Source: Pseudopyrenochaeta lycopersici
Taxonomy: Eukaryota > Ascomycota > Dothideomycetes > Pleosporales > Pseudopyrenochaetaceae
NCBI GenBank assembly: GCA_003313425.1
Contig: NHZP01000086.1
Span: 1 to 64,000, forward strand
DNA: 64,000 nt
Direction: 5' to 3'
The translations under genes were made by a program, and so were the position numbers. The notes under the pieces are model-generated. The model saw only the letters and a list, made by a program, of their open reading frames with translations. It ran no database searches and was not told where the DNA came from. Shown piece by piece: positions 43,811 to 53,773 of this stretch (its first letter is position 1; every line of letters begins with the position of its first letter).

Positions 43811-44118
43811 CCTGTAGGCCCATTCGAAAAAGTTTCTCAGTTCCGGCGCCCGTATTATTGGTGCATGTGAAAGGGTATCTTCAACGAGCTAGACAAAATT
43901 TGTCGAGAAATGGCAGGCTTCTAAGCACATTGGCACGTCAGAATCCATTGTCTGGTGAGCTTATCCACATGCAGAGACAACCTTTCGAATTTGAAGTGGA
44001 GTATTTAGAGTTTCCGGGGAACGGTGATCCGGCGCCAGGTTCCGGCGCAGGGTACCAAAAGGGCTTCGCGGAACACGAATAAGGAAACGTTTCATTGGAG
44101 GGGGGTTGGGGATTTTTA

Positions 44119-45470
44119 CAGTGACCCCGCAAAAGTTTCCGCCGCACTAGTCGCGACGCGTTCCCTCACAACATCTCCTTCTCAACTTTCAAGTATCATA
44201 ACTATGCCACCACGTCGCCAAATTTTACAAGAAATAGACCAAAATACGCGCAGAGGCCCTAATTTAACAGTCCAGCAGCGAGATCAAATTATTGGGATGC
44301 TGCATGGTGGTTCTACAGTTGCTCAAGTTGCTGACGCGTATGGCCGGAGTGAACGCGCTATACGCGACCTCAGGAAGAAATATCACCAAACAGGCACAAC
44401 TGCAGATAAACCTCGCAGCGGCCGGCCACCTATACTATCGCTTCATCAAAAGAAGATCATCTATCGCAAAGCACGTGCGCAGCCAAAAATTGAGTACAAA
44501 GAGCTAGCTGAAGTGGCAGTGGTTGTGAATCCAGATGGCACCTCTTCGAAGCCGCCTAGCTCTAGCACACTATCCCGATACCTTAAAAGACAAGGCCTCA
44601 CTAAATCTCCTTGTAAAAAGCGTCCTAAGCTCCATCGCGGGGATGCGTTGAGGCGCCTCAAGTTCTGCAAGGAGTACTCTCAATTCCCGTGGCATCGGCG
44701 CACGCTCAAGTTCTCTGACGAATGCTTAGTTCAGAAGGGCTCAGGGCAAAACCAAGAGTGGGTTTTTCGAAATTCACAAGAGAAATGGAAGACAATAATG
44801 CTCCAAACCTATGGCTGCGGTAAAAAGGTGTCACAAATGGTATGGGGTTCAATATGGTTGGATGAACGTGGTTGTGCCCGGAGAAGTCCTCTAGTCATAA
44901 TGGAGCGTGATTTCGATGCTCCAAAGTATGGGTACTCCGCCAAAAGTTACATTAAGTCCTTGACTAAAGGGCTTCTACCATCTTGGCGTCGTTCTCAGCT
45001 TTTTATGCAGGATAACGCGCGCATACACACAGCTGCAGCGACGCGTGAGTTTCTGCGCGAGCACCACATCACCACCATCAACTGGCCAGCATACTCACCT
45101 GATCTCAACCCAATTGAGCACCTCTGGTGGTACCTAAAGAAGCGCATGTACAAATTCTATCCACAATATAACAATTACAGCCAAGCTATAGAAGAGTGGG
45201 ATGGCTTTTGCAGTGCATTGAAAGAGTGCTGGCGGCGCATACCAGCTAAGCTCATCAAGCGCCTCATCTTGAGTATGCGACAACGAATTACTGCATGTAA
45301 AAAGGCACGAGGATGGCAAACAAAATATTAAACATCTATGCAACTCTTAACCCAAAAAAATAATTAATTATATAATATTTTGGCTGAGATATATGGTGTT
45401 GAAGTTTGGTGTACATGTGCTTGAGAGGGTGGCTCGTGCATGCGCGGCGGAAACTTTTGCGGGGTCACTG
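44119..45470 (+). mobile_element. Tc1-like transposon, copy 2, apparently complete
   Basis: The 1352-bp element has the same CAGTGACCCCGC termini as copy 1 and TA at 44117-44118 and 45471-45472. It is about 98 percent identical to copy 1 by eye. Its transposase frame is intact, so it is a candidate autonomous element. Confidence 0.94.
44204..45331 (+). CDS. Tc1-like transposase (DD34E), intact
   Basis: The 375-residue protein starts at ATG 44204 (MPPRRQILQEID); a longer in-frame extension upstream would lie outside the transposon and is rejected. The N-terminal helix-turn-helix pair (GSTVAQVADAYGRSERAIRDL and the GRPP linker) binds the termini. The catalytic residues are Asp172 (FSDEC), Asp270 (MQDNARIH) and Glu305 (NPIEHLWW), with 34 residues between the last two. 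The element has no intron. The protein excises and inserts Tc1 elements at TA sites and could act on the mutated copy at 14417-15766 as well. Confidence 0.95.
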   Translation: MPPRRQILQEIDQNTRRGPNLTVQQRDQIIGMLHGGSTVAQVADAYGRSERAIRDLRKKYHQTGTTADKPRSGRPPILSLHQKKIIYRKARAQPKIEYKELAEVAVVVNPDGTSSKPPSSSTLSRYLKRQGLTKSPCKKRPKLHRGDALRRLKFCKEYSQFPWHRRTLKFSDECLVQKGSGQNQEWVFRNSQEKWKTIMLQTYGCGKKVSQMVWGSIWLDERGCARRSPLVIMERDFDAPKYGYSAKSYIKSLTKGLLPSWRRSQLFMQDNARIHTAAATREFLREHHITTINWPAYSPDLNPIEHLWWYLKKRMYKFYPQYNNYSQAIEEWDGFCSALKECWRRIPAKLIKRLILSMRQRITACKKARGWQTKY

Positions 45471-45579
45471 TAGTCAAAGTTTTTTAGGCTGTCTGTCTTA
45501 ACAATATCTAGTATAGTGCTTATTATAGCCGCTAGCGCTAAACTGCAAAGGGCACAAGCAAAATTTTAGCACTCACGGA

Positions 45580-46210
45580 CTCCACGGGCGAGCTGGCCAC
45601 CTGTTCCACGACCCAACCAAAATCACAACTACTCCATGATAATACTGCTGCATACAGGATATGACAGTAAATTGTAGTAACGTGGTTCACAAGCGAGCTG
45701 GCCACCCAAGCGAGCTGGCCAACTCAAAATACACCAAAAAATCACTTTTTTAACTCTCTATAACATACTGCACGGGCGAGTGGCCCACTTGTGCCAAGCC
45801 CACACCAAAACCACCACCGCCCCAATATGCTACTGTCTACTAACGCGCAATTACCTTCAAAAGAGAGTAGGATACAGCTTGCTCTTCAGGCTTTACAACA
45901 AGACGCAACTCTTACCGTGCGACGCGCTGCAAAGATCTACAGCGCCTCTCGAACGACGCTTGACCGTCGGCGTGCTGGAACTGACTTCTCGACGCGATTG
46001 CACGCCCAACTCAATGAAGCTCCTCAAGACATAAGAAACAGTGATTATTCAGCATATACTTGACCTAGACTTGCGAGGATTTCCGCCCCGGCTTGCTGCT
46101 GTCAAGGATATGGCTGATTTACTGCTTGCTGAGCGTCACCGCGACCCTGTTGGCGTGACCTGGGCTAGCACCTTCGTCAAGCGCCAGCCACAGCTCAAAG
46201 TCAAGTTCAA
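45580..46210 (+). mobile_element. 5' fragment of another pogo-type element
   Basis: Upstream non-coding sequence contains repeated GCGAGCTGGCCAC motifs (45588, 45693, 45710), similar in layout to the CGAGTGCGCCACACC repeats of the intact pogo termini. It is followed by the start of a pogo transposase gene. The fragment ends at the junction with copia-like sequence near 46210. Confidence 0.65.
45791..46210 (+). pseudogene. Pogo transposase N-terminus, truncated
   Basis: The reading starts near 45826 (MLLSTNAQLPSKESRIQLAL) with a psq-type helix-turn-helix (TVRRAAKIYSASRTTLDRR). It shifts frame near 46030 and continues as HILDLDLRGFPPRLAAVKDMADLL...FVKRQPQLKVKFNRK, the CENP-B-type domain seen in the intact pogo protein. 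The catalytic domain is absent, because the sequence switches to a copia fragment. It is related to, but clearly diverged from, the 39.6-kb element. Confidence 0.8.
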
Positions 46211-46423
46211 TCGGAAGTGCGGCTACAGGAGAGTTAAATGCCGATGTATCATGCGATAACGAAGCACGTGGACATCCGGTACCACTTTGTACGAGAGAAG
46301 GTAGAGGAGCAATTGGTTAGTATGGAATGGATCGCAGGCGAGTTGAATCCAGCGGATGGACTCACTAAGCCATTAAGCAAGACGAAGTTCGAGTCTTTTC
46401 GGCGAATGGTTGGCCTGCCTTAA
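46210..46423 (+). pseudogene. Copia-type Pol fragment, end of RNase H
   Basis: The frame from about 46235 reads MYHAITKHVDIRYHFVREKV, then EWIAGELNPADGLTKPLSKTKF, the classic last segment of Ty1/copia polyproteins, and stops at 46421-46423. Only about 60 codons are present, with no LTR nearby. It lies exactly between two pogo fragments of opposite orientation. Confidence 0.9.
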
Positions 46424-46424
46424 T

Positions 46425-47019
46425 GTTCTTCTCTGTAAACACCTCTAGTCTAACCTTGAAATAGATAGACAGGAAGTCTAGCTTACCGACGTGAAATGTG
46501 CCCTTGCGCGCTAGCTCTTCTATCACCCTGCCATACACGCTTGAGAGGAGAGAAGCAGCCAACATCAAGAGGCTGCAGGGGATGCGAGGTATGAGGAGGC
46601 ATGCAAAGGGCGATGATTCTGCTCTGCGTGCAGTACTGGTTGAACTCAAGAGTAGCATGGCTGCTATGGCTGTCTAGTACAAGCAGGCGATAGGCTCCTT
46701 GAGCGCAAGGCGCAGTATGTCGGCCAAAGTGCTTCAGCCAGTCAAGGCCTAGCTCATGATTTGTCCAGCTATTGTCGCTGACTGCGAGTACTGAGCCTGC
46801 CGAGCCTGCAGGTAGGCTACTGTACGAGGAGGACTGGTGGTACTTGCCAGGCAGGGTGATGAAGGGAGGAAGCACCCTGCCAGTCGCGCTGATAGACTCA
46901 ATTGTCGTGACCCGGTCGCGATTTCCTGATTGAATCACCTTTAAAATTGAAAAAGGGTGTAATGTGACAGGCCAGCCGATGGTATAGGGCGGAACTTGCC
47001 AAAGCGAGGAAGATTCCAA
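46425..47019 (-). pseudogene. Pogo transposase catalytic-domain fragment
   Basis: The minus strand reads TGRVLPPFITLPGKYHQ, then SWTNHELGLDWLKHFGRHT, LLVLDSHSSHAT (second Asp) and PPHTSHPLQPLDVGCFSPLK (third Asp). A frameshift follows, after which VYGRVIEEL...VFTEKNI continues to about 46425. The first catalytic region and N-terminus are missing. It is a different piece, in opposite orientation, from the pogo N-terminus at 45791-46210. Confidence 0.85.
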
Positions 47020-47164
47020 GCGCGAAATGCCTCCCTTGCATCATAACGCCACAGGGAACAAAGTTTATCATTGCCACACCACATAGCCGCGCAAGGTTCG
47101 CAGTTCCCATGACGCGTTCCTGCAATGCTCTCTGTGGGAAACGGAATCGTAAACGCCACCCGGA

Positions 47165-47415
47165 ATCCCCAGACGCCACAGCACCCTTTTTAGCGAAACG
47201 GAAGCATCCCGTATGACACTTTGCGAATTCAAGTGCACATGTGTGCGCCGGTTGTTCGCTTCACACTGTCCAAGCCTTCAGCCGCGGTCTGTATGCTTCA
47301 TAATAACTGCCACAATCGTTCCGCGAAGCAGAAGCATTTTAGCTTCTGCTAGCATTCGGACGAGCCAATGAGGGCTTGACCCAAAGGCCAAGATTTCAGA
47401 ATCGCCGATGAAATG
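47165..47415 (+). repeat. Dispersed repeat, direct copy of 43560-43810
   Basis: See the copy at 43560. This one is slightly longer, with extra sequence around CTTCAGCCGCGG. No coding assignment. Confidence 0.6.
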
Positions 47416-47419
47416 CTCT

Positions 47420-48441
47420 GCCTTCAGCTGTTATTGCTGGATCCTCACATAAGGTTCTCTGTCTATCGTATGGGAACCTTGGCGTGTTGAGGTTTGAGAT
47501 CGCATTTTGGTGGGGTGGCGCACGGGACTGCAACTCAATAAAAACGAGCTCCTTGGGGCCTGAGATTATGTGTCCTTGATTGGCTCTACAGTTTGGCAAG
47601 ACTTGGGGCGGAAATTTTCGAGCCTTTTCCAGGGATGCGGCATTTTGTGGTTAGACTTTCTCCCAAAGCGCCAGAGCCAGAGGTTAGCCAGGGAGGAGCC
47701 CTGCTGATCGTATTCTGCAGCCCAGTGCTCCGGTACTGGATCACCGTTCGCCGCAAACACATGCACCTCCAATTTAAGCTGTAAGTTAAACATTAATTAA
47801 ATCTCCGCCCTTTCAACAATATTTTGGCCTCCTGGCGGAAAATAGACTGCAGACGTTCGAAAGAATTCTATGCCAAACTTCTGCAGATAACCTTTTAGTT
47901 CGTTTGCATTATTCTACTCATACTCTGGAATTCTGAACGCCTGGAGGCATTTAGGTCGGGTGGTGACATGCAGCATCTCTGCAGCGCTATGCTAACAGGG
48001 AGAGTCTGACCCGCTCGTGCGACGCCCCTTGTTCAGCGACAAGAGTGTCCCAAGCGCCTAGCCCCGGAGCTTTCTTTTGCTTGACGCCACCGATGAGGGG
48101 TTTTCGACAGTTCGTCGAAAGACGACATGGAACGGTCGGCTGAGGGTTTCGATGTTCCCCATGCATGACATCTTCGACCCACATGCCAAGAGCTAGAATC
48201 TCCGAACGCCGTACATTACTTGAAGCCGAACCCTGCAGAAACTCGCGCACCACCTCGCTCCACTTCCCCGGAATCTTGCCCCAAAGCAATGTGCAAGGAT
48301 AAATGACAACGGGTCTGACTGAGAATCTATACCTTGTACCCTCTTACATGGCCTAGCTCGGTCTCATGCGTCTAGATGTGCATACTCTGAGTCGTTAGCG
48401 ACATAATAAACCGCTCACTGCAAAGTTATTTGTCAAGATGG
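47420..48441. other. No recognisable gene
   Basis: A minus frame near 47793 (KLEVHVFAANGDPVPEHW) is weakly similar to a plus stretch at 43976-44060 (FEVEYLEFPGNGDPAPGSG), so both may be scraps of one unknown repeat. Nothing else could be supported up to the MULE target duplication at 48442. Confidence 0.4.
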
Positions 48442-48451
48442 GCGATGAAGG
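48442..48451 (+). repeat. Target-site duplication of the MULE, left
   Basis: GCGATGAAGG directly precedes the left terminus GGGAATTGATTCGG, and the same 10 bp follow the right terminus at 52137-52146. Confidence 0.93.
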
Positions 48452-48675
48452 GGGAATTGATTCGGACCACCCACTTTTCGGTTTGGACCTCCTTGCCAAG
48501 GCGGGAGCAATAATGGCTTTAACGCTCGTCGGGCATTACAAGTATAATAATGCCGCTTAACCCGATCCGGCTACGCTTTCAAGAACGCGTTTCCAGCGCG
48601 TAACTTCGCGGTCCCTGACTTTGCAACACAGTACTCCATCCTAGTCAGCGCACGCACGCGTATGACCCAATACCG

Positions 48676-51131
48676 GTGCCCCTAAAGCCGCCTCCAGAAG
48701 GCCTATGCGACTCAAAAGAAGATCTCGTTAGGCAATGTAAAGACCATGCAATGCAAGCTGGATATGCCATGTCAATTCTGAAGTCGAATACCCGCAATAA
48801 GACCATTGTAATCGCATGCGTCTGTTACGACCAGCCAGCAAACAAGTGGAAGCTTACCGAAGAAACTCGCCAACGTCCGAACCGATCGTCCAAGAAAACT
48901 GGCTGTCGGATGTGCTGTGTTGGTGTCAGATAAGAGGCATAAAAACTGAAGTATACGAATACTGCATCGTGGACGGTATCACCTATGTATCATCGATGTA
49001 TCAGGTCTGTGTTTAAAAAGGAGAGAAAACAGAACCAACGAAAATACAATCAATTCTGATCCACGATCATGACCAAAAAGATTCATTAAATTCTGACAGT
49101 TGGAAAGGAAGAGCCAGATGGGAAGTGGCGACTGACGATAAGAGAAGGGCAACACAATCATAATCCCGCACCAACTGGAACATACGCGGCTCACAGGAAA
49201 AGGGCAATCCCCGTTAAGGAAAGAATTACTCAAGACCTATGGGCCGGCTGTGCCGTGCGGCAGACACAAGCGCAATTGCAACAGCAATTCCCAGGGGTCC
49301 TCATCACCAAACGTGATATCTTCAACGAGCGGGTCCAAGCAAAGATAAAGGCTCTGCAAGGGAGATCCATAGTGGAGGCTCTATTCCATGAGCTTGAGGC
49401 CGGTGGTTATTACTACGCTTACGAGACATTTCCGGAAGGCACGGAGAAAGCAGGAACTCTTAGCAACCTGCTCATGATACATCCATGATCCCTGAATATC
49501 TACAAGGAAAACTTCGACGTTCTTATCCTTGACTGTACATATAAGACTAATCGATATAATTACCCGCTACTTGACATCGTCGGCTGCACCGGAATGGATA
49601 CCACGTTCAATCTCGGGGTGTGTTTCCAACACAATGAGGTATGTCTATATATGAAAGTAGGCGGGTTGGTGGCTAATTCCAAATTCGACAGGTTCAGGAG
49701 GATTACGAATGGGCGCTTGAGAGGCTCAAGTCGATCTTTCGCCTGAACAACATTAGAGATCCAAGTGTATTCGTTACTGATCGTGACCTCGCATTGCTAC
49801 GCGCGCTTGAACACACATTTCCCTCCGTCCCTACCTTACTCTGCCATTGGCATATCAACAAGAACGTCCTTACAAAAGCAAGGGTATACATGCCAAAGGT
49901 TGTCGACCCGGAGAAGTCCACAGAGTCAAATATTGTGATGAAAGACTCCGAGGGCTGTTCTACATTCATGGCAGCTTGGTATAGCGTGGTAGAGTCAGAG
50001 ACAGACGATATGCTTAAGGAACGGCTTGAGCTGCTTCGCAGCAAGCACCGGGCTGTCGCTGAGTACTGTGAGTACGAGTGGCTCGATCTGTATAAGGAGA
50101 AGGTTGTGCGGGCCTACACCAATAAGGTCCTGCATTTCGGTACGATCACGACCTCAAAGGCGGAGGGGTGCCATGCGAAGATTAAGCGATACCTTCAGAC
50201 GTCTCGAAATGATCTGTTTTGCTTCTTTCGATTGATGCAGAGTCTGTGGGATAGCGAGCACACCGAGTATGAAAACGCAAAGGGCCAAGGCATCATAAGT
50301 AGAGCTTTCAATGCTAGAAATGCTATCTACGATACCGTTGCCTATAAAGTACACAAATATGCGCTCGGCCAATGCCAAAAACTCGTTGCTGGGAAAAAGC
50401 CGTGTAGCCCATGCAAAGGTATTTATACAAATGTGTATGGCATGCCCTGCAAACACACTATTCTTGGACGAATGGCGACAGGAACCCTGTTGGAAGTCAC
50501 GGACTTTCACCCTCACTGGTGGCTTGACCGTACAGCGGTGTCTGAGGAGGTCCCGCCTCGGCCACGGTAACCCATACCAATACCCCAACGGCGCCAGAGA
50601 GGAGGGTTCCGGGGCCGGGGTTCGTGCGGTAGCGGTCCGTGGGGCACAAGGCGAGAGCCGTCTTCATTTGAACTTCAAGATACGTCCCAATCTCGACGAT
50701 GGGTATGGTTAGAAGGCAAGCATTACAGACGAACTGGGCCCTCGCTACAAACTCCTTTGCTTGATCAAAATGAACAGGCACCTACTCCTGCACGAACGAC
50801 CAAAAAATCCAGCGAGGAGCTTGAACGAGAGATTGTACAACGGTCTGAGATACTGCAGCTTGCACGACGCAAAATTGATGAAGCCAATTCATGTTTGCAG
50901 GACGCTTCGAGTGCGAGGCAGGCGTTGCCAACCATAGACGAGTTAGACAATTCGATATACGTTGCGCATAGTGATTCGGTGTCGGACGACTCCGCTCTCG
51001 AAGCTGACGATGGGGAAGGTGTTGGGCAAAGAATATCAGAACATCGCCATTCCCCTTTATACCACACTAGATCCACACCCTATGGTGGACTGTGGTGCTC
51101 TTTTCATAACCTCTTCGGATCGCAGCAGTAG
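48676..51131 (+). pseudogene. MULE transposase with FAR1-like zinc finger and SWIM domain
   Basis: The first exon (48676-48933) looks like a FAR1/WRKY-type finger start (CKDHAMQAGYAMSI...CRMCC), whose HNHNP end lies at about 49155, so an intron or damage lies between. The MULE core follows: ILDCTYKTNRYNYPLL (first Asp), an intron at 49638-49691 (GTATGT donor), FVTDRDLALLRAL (second Asp) and TSKAEGCHAKIKRYL (Glu). A SWIM finger (CSPCKGIYTNVYGMPCKH) comes next. In-frame TGA (49486-49488) and TAA (50568-50570) interrupt an otherwise continuous frame that goes on to 51131. The TGA fits CGA to TGA; the TAA fits CAA to TAA. Some breaks may be unrecognised introns, but at least two nonsense codons make this copy doubtful. 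Confidence 0.85.
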
Positions 51132-51939
51132 ACCATCCACTCCACACGTATCCGAGGACATCTACGAGAGTGTACGGTCGATTGAAAGAAGTATAAGCAT
51201 TGCAGACGGCTCTGCCAATGTGCTAGAAGGACAGGAGGCGAACCCAGGCAGCTCGCGCCCGCAAACGCCCATCGCACAAAAGGACGATACCCGTTTGGAA
51301 GCTATTGAGTTTGCTAGGTTTATCAAGTCCAAAGGGAAAGCCCGTCCTCTGTTCGAACTGGAATTTGGTGATCTGCTGCGGTCCCGGAAACGTGCACCGG
51401 AGCCTACAACCCTGCTGCGTTCTTATACTACGAAAGCGCCTTCAGCGCAACGCACAGCTAGCGAACCGCAAAGAGTACGACAGGAGCCAATCCTAGCTTG
51501 TCTTTGTTCTAAGAAATGCGATGGACGATGTGGGTGCCGGAAAGCTTCAAGACCCTGTCAACCTAACTGCCACTCCATGGGTCTTCGTGACTCCATCGTT
51601 GATATTGGAAATGCGACTTGTTGTGGGAATATCCGGTTGACATCAGATGGTAAGGAGCTCTGGCCTCCTGGTTGGACGATTACCAAGACATTTGTTGGTG
51701 CGGATGAGATTAAAGACAAGGAACTGGATGTGGAGAGGCTATGGGATATATACGTGCTAGATCAAAGTCCAGTAGTCCATTTGATCGAGGAAGCGGGCGG
51801 TATCGGCTCCTTTCTTGTGCAAGAAGGCTACGGGAGTGAATTTGGCCTCTTAAAACGCGCCAGGACGGCCACACTCGAGGCCCAGAAATCTCGCGATGAA
51901 GCCGAGAGATCTCAGATTCGTGGTAGTGAAAAGTACTAA
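50962..51939 (+). CDS. Second MULE open frame with CXC-like cysteine-rich motif
   Basis: This frame overlaps the end of the transposase frame in another register and runs to 51939, just inside the right terminus. Around 51498-51580 it has CLCSKKCDGRCGCRK followed by C-x3-C, a pattern close to the tesmin/TSO1-type CXC DNA-binding motif. The rest (DIYESVRSIERSIS, VERLWDIYVLDQSPVVHL) is unfamiliar to me. It could be a separate protein or, after splicing or a frameshift, the C-terminus of the transposase. The start at 50962 is only the first ATG of the frame; the conserved part may begin near 51010. Confidence 0.6.
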   Translation: MRIVIRCRTTPLSKLTMGKVLGKEYQNIAIPLYTTLDPHPMVDCGALFITSSDRSSRPSTPHVSEDIYESVRSIERSISIADGSANVLEGQEANPGSSRPQTPIAQKDDTRLEAIEFARFIKSKGKARPLFELEFGDLLRSRKRAPEPTTLLRSYTTKAPSAQRTASEPQRVRQEPILACLCSKKCDGRCGCRKASRPCQPNCHSMGLRDSIVDIGNATCCGNIRLTSDGKELWPPGWTITKTFVGADEIKDKELDVERLWDIYVLDQSPVVHLIEEAGGIGSFLVQEGYGSEFGLLKRARTATLEAQKSRDEAERSQIRGSEKY

Positions 51940-52136
51940 TCTTACATCCACCGGGCACGTGAACAGGCGTCATTGGTGGTCCGAATATCGTGGCTTAGTC
52001 ATGAGTGCAAGACGAATTAATCCTAAGCGAACGTAATTTACCGCGCACTACATTTCCCGCTTAGTGAGTGGGTGGCCGGATTCACCCTAGCTTTGGGTGG
52101 TCCAAAACGAAAAGTGGGTGGTCCGAATCAATTCCC

Positions 52137-52146
52137 GCGATGAAGG
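52137..52146 (+). repeat. Target-site duplication of the MULE, right
   Basis: GCGATGAAGG, identical to 48442-48451, immediately after the right terminus. Confidence 0.93.
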
Positions 52147-52306
52147 CAGTGGTCATGTGACCTTGTCTACATGACTAATTAGCGTCATTACTTAGTTACC
52201 TAAAGCTACTTTACGCGTCCATCTTACGCGGAACCTGCATAATCTCTAACCTAAGATTAATAAACAGTCGAACTCTTGGTTAATAAGAACGAGTTTCAAA
52301 ACCCGG

Positions 52307-53773
52307 ATGGAAAGACAGACATCTCCGCCAGAATACAACGTCTTCCTGCAAGAGCATCCACCTGACCCGCCAGATCAGACGCCGACGCGTCGAGACGCGT
52401 CGACCGATGAACCCCGAACCAACATCACCGACAATAGCCAAACAGCTCGTCCACAACGCAGATCTCAACCCGTCACCTTCTTTGATGGAACAACATGGGG
52501 AGGAGCAACAGCCGACCCCGTCGTTCCCAGCTCAAACGCAAGCACATGTCCAATCCAGTCCGATCGACCGACGAACGCGACCCCGAGCAATACAAACCGT
52601 GTAACCAGACTGCGAGCGAGGCAGAGAAGGTCACCCGAGCCGTCACACACTAGATGGGAAGAGGTGACTTGGCTTATCGCGAGCCTCCGGGACACCATCA
52701 TGAGGCAAGAAGTGAAGATGGAGGAGATTAGAACCAATCAGGTCGCGCTAGAAAAGCAGAACGAAACGCTGCGAGTCCAGAATGCCATACTGGGTACGAA
52801 GGTCGAGGAGCTAATAAGCTAGAACAACGTGCAGAATGACTAGAATGCAACATTGCGAGAAGAAATTACCGCTCTTAGAAGTGAGTTGCAAATGCTTAGA
52901 GCAAATCGCTCATCATGGGCTGCAGTAGCAGCTCGTGGAATAACACCAAACAGATCTCCAACGGCGACTCCTAGTCCGACCCAACCATCAGACCAGCAAA
53001 AGCTCCCGGGAATCACCCTCGACCTCTCCGGGCTAGTCAACACGCAACTTCAGGTTGCCAACGTTAAAGAAATCAGAGACCGAGTGAGGCAAGCCTTCAA
53101 CAGCCACGCCAATACTAAAGACATTAACTGGATCGGAATTGCGAAAACGGTAACAGACCCATACAAAGTCAGGATATGTTTGAGAACCCACGAGGAAGCC
53201 GCCAAAGCTAAGAAGCATGACGAATGGGTCCAGTCCCACTTCCGCGGAGCCCGGATACAGGGTGAACAATGGTACCCGGTCAAGGTAGATAGGGTTAGTA
53301 AGAACAGTATCTGTGATGACTCGCGGATAAACTTCCGCGATGATGCCTGTGCAAAATTAGGCGCCGAGAACGGAGTGTCCATCAAGAAGATACGCTTCAT
53401 GGGCCGTCCGAACCCGGACAAACTCCACTGCTCCATCGCCCTCTACCTCAGCAGCAAGCAGGAAGCGGACGAACTCATACACCGCAAGTATCTAGAGGTC
53501 GATGGGGAAGTAGCATACACCAAAAAGTATGAACAAGTTGCCAAACCCCGACGCTGTTTCAAATGCCAGAAATTTGGCAACCATGAAGCGCGGAGGTGCC
53601 CAGCCAGGGAGCCAACATGCGGGCTATGTGCCAGAGCTGGCCATGTGGAAAGTGACTGCGCCTCCGAAACCCCAAAATGCGCCAACTGCGCCGGCCCACA
53701 CAAAGCCAGTGATAGAGGCTGCCCTGAATACAAGAGACTGCTGGATGAAGCGAACCCTCCCCGACATGTCTAG
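52307..53773 (+). pseudogene. LINE ORF1, Gag-like with three zinc knuckles, two nonsense codons
   Basis: The frame runs from ATG 52307 (MERQTSPPEYN) through a Pro/Thr-rich N-terminus and a coiled-coil (MRQEVKMEEIRTNQVALEKQ). Two TAG codons (52820-52822 and 52838-52840) interrupt it; both fit CAG to TAG. It then continues in the same frame through the nucleic-acid-binding part to 53773. The C-terminus has three knuckles: CFKCQKFGNHEARRC, CGLCARAGHVESDC and CANCAGPHKASDRGC. Such proteins coat the LINE RNA. The last codons overlap the ORF2 start. Confidence 0.9.

Larger units (their letters stand above)
48452..52136 (+). mobile_element. Mutator-like (MULE) transposon with 10-bp target duplication
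   Basis: The 3685-bp element begins GGGAATTGATTCGGACCACC and ends with the inverse; about 38 bp match, with one base differing near the inner end, and GGTGGTCC-type motifs recur internally at the right side. The perfect 10-bp duplication GCGATGAAGG flanks it. It carries a MULE transposase region and a second open frame with a Cys-rich motif. A preserved duplication and termini indicate a fairly recent insertion, although the transposase has stops. Confidence 0.93.

Noticed and set aside
44024..44203. Upstream extension of the Tc1 transposase to 44024
   Set aside because: The added codons start outside the inverted repeat at 44119, so they are flanking sequence that happens to be open.
46238..46423. 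Independent small gene
   Set aside because: The sequence is clearly the end of a copia Pol protein, not a separate gene.
53529..53765. ORF2 of the LINE starting at 53529
   Set aside because: This part overlaps the zinc-knuckle coding region of ORF1 and is a shadow; the family-like sequence starts at 53766.
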